Assembly: GCA_021799935.1 (NCBI GenBank)
Contig: JAJYZM010000040.1
Coordinates: forward strand, 1-7,787
DNA from: a bacterium
GTDB taxonomy: Bacteria > SZUA-79 > Acidulodesulfobacterales > Acidulodesulfobacteraceae
Direction of reading: 5' to 3'
Length of the DNA stretch: 7,787 nucleotides
Part shown: piece by piece, positions 1-6,319 of the stretch
Position numbering within the stretch: the first letter of the stretch is position 1
How the letters are laid out: every line of letters begins with the position of its first letter
The notes under the pieces: generated by a model
The model's input: the letters and a program-made list of their open reading frames with translations, nothing else
What the model was told of the DNA's origin: nothing
Databases searched by the model: none
Translations under genes and position numbers: made by a program

Positions 1-560
1 CGTAATTTTTCCGGCAGATTTCTATTCCGGTAATTACCCTGTGATAATTTTTGTTTTTTTCTCTTCTTTCTCTTTTCGCAAAATTAAAAAAATTATTTCT
101 TCCCAGAAAAATATCTGCGGATTCGTTCATCAGGCCGATATTCAATTCTTCTTTAACGAACCACGACTTGTCCGATAACAACGGACTCCTGAATCCGGAA
201 TTTATTTTATAAAGATACGTTTTCGAAATAGTATCGTACGTCGCATGGAACGAATTATGGACTATTTCCACGTTCTTTACCGATATGTCGCGGGGCAGAA
301 TTCCGTTTAGCGCATTTTTAAACCTTGTTAAATCATAATAAAAAGGAAGTTTAAAATTGGCAACCTGATTTAAAGCGTGAACGCCTGCGTCCGTTCTCCC
401 CGAAACGAATAACTTTACGTCAAATTTCGTAATAATTTTTATGGCTTTCAGTATTTCGCTTTCTACGGTTTTATTTCCCGGAGGCGCTTTAACGCTGTTT
501 TGAGCCTGCCAGCCGTTATAATCCGTTCCGCAATATTCAAAAACCATTAAATAATTCATA
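1..560 (-). CDS. truA: tRNA pseudouridine synthase A, frameshifted near start, 3' partial
   Basis: TruA isomerises uridines 38-40 of the tRNA anticodon arm. Reading from ATG at 558-560 gives MNYLMVF and then UGA. Dropping one base from the six-T run at 539-544 joins this to a long open frame that begins EYCGTDYNGWQ and stays open to the left edge, about 186 residues in all; the family is usually about 245-270 aa. Reconstructed motifs are the catalytic SGRTDAGVHA (53-62) with nucleophile Asp57, LPRDISV, FHATYDTISKTYLY and FLGRNNFFNF, in the normal TruA order. The downstream frame has its own stop (TAA at 548-550) just before the T run and no usable ATG, so no intact start exists as written. 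The gene begins 9 nt after pilR, probably on the same transcript, with no strong Shine-Dalgarno. Identity is certain; whether the gene is broken, recoded or affected by a sequence error is open. Confidence 0.9.
537..544 (-). other. Six-T run followed by UGA: frame-change site in truA
   Basis: On the coding strand the sequence reads GTT TTT TGA in the frame of the truA start. Skipping one T gives GTT TTT GAA, which enters the conserved TruA frame. The arrangement UUU UGA resembles the CUU UGA +1 site of prfB, because the P-site tRNA could re-pair one base later. The strong upstream Shine-Dalgarno-like element of prfB is not seen here. An indel in the homopolymer is the simpler reading. Confidence 0.6.
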
Positions 561-569
561 TATATATTA

Positions 570-2084
570 TTATCCGTTATTGCCGCTTTTAGAAAGTATA
601 TATCTTAAAGACCTAAGCGACAACCCTAAACTTTTTGCGGCTTCCAATTTAGAATTTTCCTTTTTTATCCTGTTTGCCGCTATATATTTTTCTACTTCTT
701 TCATGAAATCCGGAAGCGATATATTTCTATTTCTATTAATGCGGTCGAATATATCCGCTATCTCGGCCATATAAATTTCGCCGCCTGTTTCTTTAAATTC
801 GTAATTTTTTTCAAAAACTCCGGTTTCATTTTTTGCAGACGCCGGGCTTTTTTCTTTCTCCGCGTTATTAAATATATAATCGGGAAGACATTCAGCGCTT
901 ATTTCTTTCTGCGCATCCCCGCCGGATATATCCCCTCCTTCGCAGTAAATACAAGCTCTTTCTATGAGATTTTCAAGCTCTCTGGTGTTTCCGGGGTAAT
1001 CGTAATCCATGAGGGCAGACAGCGCCTCCCTGGAAATAGAATCTATCGTCTTCGAAAACTTTTTTATAAAATAAGAAATCAGCGTAGGGATATCTTCTTT
1101 ATGCTCCCTTAACGGAGGCATCTCGATATTTATGGTATTTAACCTGTAATATAAATCGTCCCTGAATTTTCCGGCGGATATTAATGAGCCCAAGTCCTTG
1201 TTCGTTGCGGCAATTATTTTAATCCCCGCAGATTCTTCCTTATTGGAGCCTAATCTTCTATATACCTTCTCCTGTAAAACCCTTAATAGTTTAACCTGAA
1301 CGCTTAATGGCAAATCGCCTATTTCGTCTAAAAAAAGAATTCCTCCGTCCGCATATTTTATCAGCCCCATTTTATCGGATTCCGCACCGGTAAACGCGCC
1401 TTTAACATAACCGAACAATTCGCTTTCGATAAGATTATCGGGAATAGCGGCAAGGTTAACGGGCACGAAAGGAATATTTTTTAAACTGCCTGAATTTTTG
1501 GAATAAATTTCGTAAACCAGCCTCGCCGCAAGTTCTTTTCCGGTTCCGGACTCGCCGGTAATGAGGATATTATTAAAAGCCGAAGAAATGCGCGATATTT
1601 CGTTTACGACGTTTTTTATCGCTTTAGAAAACCCTTTTATTTCGCCTGACGGAAGACAAACCGATTTCAGGTCGTTTAATTCATTAAAAACCGAAAAATA
1701 GTCCAATGCTCTTCTGACGGTAATTTTAAATTCTTCATTGTCGAAAGGCTTTGTCAGATAATCGAACGCTCCCAGCTTTATTGCTTCTATTCCTGTTTTA
1801 ATATCGGAATAAGCCGTCATTAATATAACCGGAATCTGCTTATATTTAGAAATAAAATCCGCTTTTTCCTTCCTGAAATATTTTATGAAATCTATACCGG
1901 ACATATCGGGCATTTTAATATCCGATATAATCAAATTAAAATTTTTTTCGTCGATAAGTTTTATTGCCGAACTTACGCTTTCGACGGTAAAAATATCGTA
2001 TCCTTCCAGTTTAAGAAGTATTTTTAACGATTCAAGTATGGACTTTTCGTCGTCTATTATTAATATTTTAGGTTCATTTTCCAT
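570..2084 (-). CDS. pilR: Sigma-54-dependent response regulator PilR
   Basis: This NtrC-class activator, when phosphorylated by PilS, would remodel sigma-54 RNA polymerase, classically at the pilA promoter. The protein is 504 aa. The receiver (about 5-125) has acidic residues D11/D12, phospho-acceptor D55, T90 and K112. The AAA+ domain has Walker A GESGTGKE (177-184), the sigma-54 contact loop GAFTGA (229-234), Walker B LFLDEIGD (250-257), sensor I AATNKD (292-297) and sensor II YPGNTRELENL (363-373). A Fis-type HTH occupies about 477-501, including LEAAKSLGLSLRSLRYIL. All sites are intact, so it should be active. It is longer than typical PilR (about 445 aa), mainly through a charged linker at about 385-450. 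No Shine-Dalgarno is visible before the ATG, which lies 11 nt after the pilS stop; the start is accepted because the receiver begins directly with it. Confidence 0.92.
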   Translation of the reverse strand: MENEPKILIIDDEKSILESLKILLKLEGYDIFTVESVSSAIKLIDEKNFNLIISDIKMPDMSGIDFIKYFRKEKADFISKYKQIPVILMTAYSDIKTGIEAIKLGAFDYLTKPFDNEEFKITVRRALDYFSVFNELNDLKSVCLPSGEIKGFSKAIKNVVNEISRISSAFNNILITGESGTGKELAARLVYEIYSKNSGSLKNIPFVPVNLAAIPDNLIESELFGYVKGAFTGAESDKMGLIKYADGGILFLDEIGDLPLSVQVKLLRVLQEKVYRRLGSNKEESAGIKIIAATNKDLGSLISAGKFRDDLYYRLNTINIEMPPLREHKEDIPTLISYFIKKFSKTIDSISREALSALMDYDYPGNTRELENLIERACIYCEGGDISGGDAQKEISAECLPDYIFNNAEKEKSPASAKNETGVFEKNYEFKETGGEIYMAEIADIFDRINRNRNISLPDFMKEVEKYIAANRIKKENSKLEAAKSLGLSLRSLRYILSKSGNNG

Positions 2085-2095
2085 TTTAAATTAAA

Positions 2096-3814
2096 TTAAG
2101 ACGGTATGTTTATTCTTATTAAGGTTCCCCTTCCTGCCCTGCTTATTATGCTTGCTTCTCCGCCCAAACTTTCCGTTATCGAATGGACTATTGACAGTCC
2201 TAATCCGAAACCGTTTTCTTTAGTAGTAAAAAGAGGCTTGAAAGCATTTTTACGGGTAAAATCGTCCATTCCTTCCCCGTTATCCGAAACGCTTATGGAA
2301 ATATAATTTTTATCCAGCCCATTTTTTATCTTTTTTGAACCGAACCTTATAATTCCCGTCTCACGTTTGCCGTTTTTAACGCGCGGCGCCTTTCTTTCTA
2401 TGGATTGTGCGGCATTTTGAATTATATTTGCAAATATCTGTCCTATCCTGCTTTTTTCCGAAAATATTTCCGCATCCTTTCCGACGCTGTTATGTATTTT
2501 GATAGAGTTAAAAGCATATCTCGACGCTGATTCTTCAAGGAATAAAAATACGTTGATTTTTTCAAAATTTACGTTTCCGCCTATAGTTTTAGACTTTATT
2601 TTTACAAAACCTAAAAAATCGTTTACCAGATTATCCAATTTACGCACTTCGGTTGATATAATGCCCATTAATCTGGCGTAATCGCCTTCTTTGCAGTCCA
2701 TATTTTCGGAACTTAGAACATAAATAGACGTGTTTATAGCGGAAAGCGGGTTTCTTATTTCGTGCGCAAGCCATCCGGCAAGCTTTCCGGCGGTCGTCAG
2801 CCCTTCGTTAATCTTAGACTCCAATTCCAGCTGTTTTATATACGTTATATCCCTGAATAACAAAATATACCTGCCTATTCTATGCCCTGCCGTTTCCAGT
2901 TTGGTCATACCGAACCCTAAAACCATATTTTTATGGTTTAATTCAAAACGTTTCGGATAATTTTCGGAATATGTTTCTTTTATTTCTAATAAATCCGTCG
3001 GAAAATTTTCAAAAATATCGGTTATTTTCACGTTAAACTTATGCAGAATGCCGGATTTATGCTTAAAATCTACCTCTAGGGAATTTAAATTAAGCATGCC
3101 GGCGGCGGCGGCGTTCAAAAAAATAACAGAATAGCCTTCGTCGAGAACTATAATTCCCTGCGAAAAGCTGTTAAACAACTCCCTGTTAAAATTTTGTGAA
3201 TTTTTTATAAATTCATCCCTTTCGACAATCGTGTCGCTCAGCATACCCAGTTCCCCGGAAAAACGGTACAGAAGCCAGCTGAATATTAAAACGCCGAGTA
3301 TATTCGTGCTTGTTATAAATAACAGCTTATCGGGATTATAAAAAAAATAGGAGTGGTATCCTATATCGAAATAATACTGTAAATCCGCAGACAGTCCGAT
3401 AGCTATAGCCGATGCGATACCGGATATCATTACCCCGGTTTTTAAAAAAATAAATCCGGAAATTAATATTAATAAATAATATAAGAAAATAAATTTATCG
3501 TTTATGCCCCCGTTAAATAAAACTATAAAAGATATAAAAATAAAATCGGCAAACAGCTGGACAAAAGCAAAATATATTAAAAACCTGTAATTTTCTTTTT
3601 TTTTGAGATAAATGAGAATTGCGTAGTAAATCGAGGTCAGAAGTATAGCCGAAGCTATAAATAAATAAACGGAAGCGGAATAACGGACTATATTTTTAAA
3701 ATTCGCCAGAATATAGGCGAGGATAATTACCGAAAATGCAAGGATTCTGAAAATTATCGTAAATCTTATCTTGCCGTATATGTCCCTGTAAACGCTTTTA
3801 TAATCGTTCTTCAT
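2096..3814 (-). CDS. pilS: Two-component sensor histidine kinase PilS
   Basis: This is the membrane sensor kinase expected to phosphorylate the adjacent response regulator. The protein is 572 aa. The N-terminal 185 residues contain about six hydrophobic segments (near 17-38, 44-69, 77-100, 107-127, 128-147 and 163-184), as in PilS, which in Pseudomonas has six membrane helices and senses pilin in the membrane. A PAS-like region follows at about 205-325. The H box HEIRNPL places the phospho-accepting His at 351. The catalytic domain has the N box IIQNAAQS (Asn467), G1 DNGEGM (511-516), F box FKPLFTTK (525-532) and G2 GFGLGLSI (535-542), all intact. The ATG overlaps the pilC stop by four bases. 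It precedes pilR by 11 nt. Kinase function is certain; the name PilS rests on topology and on its place between pilC and pilR. Confidence 0.9.
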   Translation of the reverse strand: MKNDYKSVYRDIYGKIRFTIIFRILAFSVIILAYILANFKNIVRYSASVYLFIASAILLTSIYYAILIYLKKKENYRFLIYFAFVQLFADFIFISFIVLFNGGINDKFIFLYYLLILISGFIFLKTGVMISGIASAIAIGLSADLQYYFDIGYHSYFFYNPDKLLFITSTNILGVLIFSWLLYRFSGELGMLSDTIVERDEFIKNSQNFNRELFNSFSQGIIVLDEGYSVIFLNAAAAGMLNLNSLEVDFKHKSGILHKFNVKITDIFENFPTDLLEIKETYSENYPKRFELNHKNMVLGFGMTKLETAGHRIGRYILLFRDITYIKQLELESKINEGLTTAGKLAGWLAHEIRNPLSAINTSIYVLSSENMDCKEGDYARLMGIISTEVRKLDNLVNDFLGFVKIKSKTIGGNVNFEKINVFLFLEESASRYAFNSIKIHNSVGKDAEIFSEKSRIGQIFANIIQNAAQSIERKAPRVKNGKRETGIIRFGSKKIKNGLDKNYISISVSDNGEGMDDFTRKNAFKPLFTTKENGFGLGLSIVHSITESLGGEASIISRAGRGTLIRINIPS

Positions 3815-5037
3815 CCCTTAATAGCTTTTCCGAGATTGAATATCGGAAGATACATAGCGACGACCAGCGTTCCTACGACTACGCCGAGAAATATTATCAG
3901 CGCCGGCTCCAGCATCTGCGTCAGGTTATTGACGGCATTATCGACTTCCTCGTCGTAATAATCGGCAACTTTGGCAAGCATAGCGTCGAGATTTCCGGTT
4001 TTTTCACCGACCATAACCATCTGGATAACGAGAGGCGGGAACAGTTTGGTTTTATTCAAAGCGGCGCTTAAAGGCGAACCGGAAGAAACATCTTCTTTAG
4101 TCTGCATTAAAGACTCTTCTATGATTTTATTGCCGCTTGTTTTAGAAACTATGGCAAGTCCTGCAAGTATAGGCACTCCGCTTTCTACCATAGTAGAAAG
4201 AGTTCTTGCGAATCTTGCTATGGCGACTTTTTTAAGCAGGATTCCGATAACCGGTATTTTAAGGACGATCCTGTCGATATTTCTCTTCCCGCTTTCTTTT
4301 TTGTGATAAGCCTTGAGGGCGAATATCGCAGCGCCTAACGCAATTATTATATAAAGTATATACGACCTCATAAAATCCGAGAAACCTATAACGTCTCTGG
4401 TAAGAGCCGGTAATTTTGCTCCAACGCTTGAAAAGAGATTTGCGAATACGGGAATAACGAAAGTCATAAGAATAACGATAACTCCGATTGCGACGCTCAA
4501 AACTACTATCGGATATATCATCGCCCCTTTAATCTTTCTTTTCAGCTTTAATATTTTCTCGAAATATACCGAAAGCCTTTTGAAAACCCTGTCTAAAACT
4601 CCGCCTTTTTCGCCGGATTCCACAAGATTAACATATAAATCGTTAAAAACCTTGGGGAATTTTCTAAGGCTGTCCGACAAAGACGCTCCGCTTTCTATGC
4701 CTTCCCTTATTTTTATAAGGATGCCTTTTAATTCTTTATTTTTTTGCTGTTCTATCATTATGGTCAAGCCTTGAAGTATAGGCACTCCGGATTCTATCAA
4801 AGAAGAAAACTGCCTGGTAAAAACTATGAGATTATTGTCGCTTATTTTGGTATTCGGGCTGATTTCTTTTTGTGCGTGAAGGCTTAACGTGAAAAATTCG
4901 CTTTTTTTCTTTACGCTTATAGGATAAGCATCCTTCTTTCTTATCTCTTCAATCACCTGCTGATAATTTTCGGCGGTAATTTCCCCCTTTAAATATTCTC
5001 CCGTGTGCTTTTTGCCTTTCCATTGATAGGTCGCCAT
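3811..5037 (-). CDS. pilC: Type IV pilus inner-membrane platform protein PilC
   Basis: This is the polytopic platform protein (GspF/PilC family) that couples the PilB and PilT motors to pilin assembly in the inner membrane. The 408-aa length is normal for the family. The N-terminus has the typical YQWKGK and TAENYQQVIEEIRKK segments. Two T2SF domains follow, about 71-194 and 274-396. Each begins with a matching repeat: FTRQFSSLIESGVPILQGL (73-91) in the first and FARTLSTMVESGVPILAGL (276-294) in the second. Each carries a glycine-rich ESGEKGG or VGEKTGNL element. Predicted membrane helices lie near 171-195, 226-242 and 377-397. The start is fixed by GGAGG seven bases upstream. Its stop overlaps the pilS start as ATGA, which suggests translational coupling. 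GspF is the alternative name for the family; the context favours PilC. Confidence 0.95.
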   Translation of the reverse strand: MATYQWKGKKHTGEYLKGEITAENYQQVIEEIRKKDAYPISVKKKSEFFTLSLHAQKEISPNTKISDNNLIVFTRQFSSLIESGVPILQGLTIMIEQQKNKELKGILIKIREGIESGASLSDSLRKFPKVFNDLYVNLVESGEKGGVLDRVFKRLSVYFEKILKLKRKIKGAMIYPIVVLSVAIGVIVILMTFVIPVFANLFSSVGAKLPALTRDVIGFSDFMRSYILYIIIALGAAIFALKAYHKKESGKRNIDRIVLKIPVIGILLKKVAIARFARTLSTMVESGVPILAGLAIVSKTSGNKIIEESLMQTKEDVSSGSPLSAALNKTKLFPPLVIQMVMVGEKTGNLDAMLAKVADYYDEEVDNAVNNLTQMLEPALIIFLGVVVGTLVVAMYLPIFNLGKAIKG

Positions 5038-5044
5038 CTACCCG

Positions 5045-5049
5045 CCTCC
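5045..5049 (-). promoter_or_regulatory. Shine-Dalgarno site of pilC
   Basis: GGAGG on the minus strand lies seven bases before the pilC ATG, inside the 14-nt gap after the pilT stop. It fixes the pilC start and shows that pilC has its own strong ribosome entry. Confidence 0.75.
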
Positions 5050-5051
5050 GA

Positions 5052-6257
5052 TTATAAATTACCGAAATCTATTCCCGAAAAAGGTTTATCCCCGTCCGCA
5101 TCCGGCCTGCCTGCCATAGAACCCATAGCACTCTGTCCGGAGTTATTGGAAACGGATATCCCGGCATTTCCCATTAATCCGCCTTTAGACATCACTCCGG
5201 AACTTATAGCCTGCTTTAATTCTTCTATGTCGGACGATCTGTTGTATGCGTCTTCTTCGCTTATTATTCTTTTATTTACTAGCGACGCAAGCGCCTGATT
5301 CAGCGTCTGCATGCCGAACTTTTCCTGTCCGAGCTGAAGCTGCGAATAAATCTGATGAATTTTATTTTCTCTTATCAGATTTCTTATCGCGGCGTTTGGT
5401 ATCATCAATTCCGCCGCCAGCACTCTGCCTGAAGTATCTACCCTCGGTATAAGGGTTTGCGACAGTACCGCAACGAGGGACAAGGAAAGCGACGACCTCA
5501 CCTCCGGCTGCTGGTTAGGAGGAAATATATCTATGACCCTGCTTATAGTTTGAACGGCGGAATTAGTGTGAAGCGTTCCGAAAGTAAGGTGTCCGGTCTC
5601 GGCAATGGTAAGGGCGGCTTCCATGGTTTCCATGTCCCTTATTTCGCCGACGAGAACTACATCCGGGTCTTCTCTCAATATATGCCTTAACGCCTCCGAG
5701 AAACTGCTTGAATCCTGTCCTATCTCTCTCTGGTTAACAAGGCATCCTTTATGCGGGAATACATATTCTATAGGGTCTTCGATAGTAATTATATGTTCAT
5801 GCCTTGTCTGGTTTATCGCATCTATCATGGAAGCAAGAGTGGTTGTTTTACCCGAACCCGTAGGTCCGGTAACGAGTATGAGCCCCCTCGGAGATTTGAT
5901 AATTTCCCTTATCATGGGCGGGAGACCCAGCAAATCGATAGAAGGAATCTCATGGGGTATAACCCTGAACGCCCCTGCGACCGCGCCCCTGTCGTAATAT
6001 AAATTGCCCCTGAACCGCGAAACCCCTTTCTGGCTGAAAGAAAAATCCAGCTCGTGCGTTTCTTCGAACTTTTTTTTCTGCAGGTCGGTAATAACGCTGT
6101 AACACAGACCCTGCGTATCGGAAGGCGAAAGCACGGGAAAATTGAGAGGAGCAAGAGAGCCCCTAAGCCTTATTTGCGGAGGCGTTCCCGCCGCTATATG
6201 AAGATCGGAAGCCCCCTGGTCCACGGTTGTTTTTAATAAATCGGCAATTGACGGCAT
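5052..6257 (-). CDS. pilT: Type IV pilus retraction ATPase PilT
   Basis: This is the hexameric ATPase that drives pilus depolymerisation and twitching motility from the cytoplasmic side of the PilC platform. The protein is 401 aa. It opens with the family segment GASDLHIAAGTPP (15-27), then shows Walker A GPTGSGKT (131-138), the Asp box EDPIEY (160-165), Walker B with GEIRD (204-208) and the His box TGHLTFGTLHTN (221-232). The PilT hallmark AIRNLIREN (290-298) follows, and EKFGMQTLNQAL (312-323) continues the C-terminal domain. It lacks the tetracysteine of PilB, as expected. The start is supported by AAAGGAG (plus-strand 6264-6270), six bases before the ATG. Many PilT proteins are about 345-365 aa; the extra length is a Gly/Ser/Asn-rich tail from about residue 352. 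It lies 58 nt after pilB and 14 nt before pilC, and the identification is secure. Confidence 0.95.
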   Translation of the reverse strand: MPSIADLLKTTVDQGASDLHIAAGTPPQIRLRGSLAPLNFPVLSPSDTQGLCYSVITDLQKKKFEETHELDFSFSQKGVSRFRGNLYYDRGAVAGAFRVIPHEIPSIDLLGLPPMIREIIKSPRGLILVTGPTGSGKTTTLASMIDAINQTRHEHIITIEDPIEYVFPHKGCLVNQREIGQDSSSFSEALRHILREDPDVVLVGEIRDMETMEAALTIAETGHLTFGTLHTNSAVQTISRVIDIFPPNQQPEVRSSLSLSLVAVLSQTLIPRVDTSGRVLAAELMIPNAAIRNLIRENKIHQIYSQLQLGQEKFGMQTLNQALASLVNKRIISEEDAYNRSSDIEELKQAISSGVMSKGGLMGNAGISVSNNSGQSAMGSMAGRPDADGDKPFSGIDFGNL

Positions 6258-6292
6258 ATGCGGCTCCTTTTAATATTTTTACATAATATACA

Positions 6293-6319
6293 AATATAAT
6301 AAAAAAACTTTTATGTCAA
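6293..6319 (-). promoter_or_regulatory. Possible sigma-70-type promoter for pilT
   Basis: The minus strand carries a perfect TTGACA (plus-strand 6314-6319) that overlaps the pilB stop codon. Fifteen bases later comes TATATT (6293-6298), five of six matches to the -10 consensus. The 15-nt spacing is shorter than the usual 16-18, and the region is so AT-rich that -10-like hexamers are expected by chance. It sits in the largest gap of the cluster, 36 nt upstream of the pilT ATG, so a transcript from here could express pilT and later genes independently of pilB. This is inference from sequence only. Confidence 0.3.

Noticed and set aside
2671..2700. TGGC...TTTGC on the plus strand as a sigma-54 -24/-12 promoter
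   Set aside because: The spacing between the GG and GC elements does not fit the strict -24/-12 geometry, and it lies inside pilS codons pointing away from any gene.
3971..4306. 111-codon plus-strand frame within pilC
   Set aside because: It is antisense to the second T2SF domain of pilC and its composition is explained by the pilC codons.
5005..5298. 97-codon plus-strand frame across the pilT-pilC junction
   Set aside because: It is antisense to the end of pilT and the start of pilC, including the pilC Shine-Dalgarno, and shows no family likeness.
5605..5997. 130-codon open frame on the plus strand within pilT
   Set aside because: It lies wholly antisense to conserved pilT codons, including the Walker A region, shows no recognisable family and has no supporting start signal. 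It is a shadow frame.
5912..6154. 80-codon minus-strand frame inside pilT
   Set aside because: It is an alternative frame on the same strand, fully contained in the conserved PilT N-terminal domain.
6258..6315. Rho-independent terminator between pilB and pilT
   Set aside because: There is a T run on the minus strand but no GC-rich hairpin before it; the sequence is plain AT-rich spacer.
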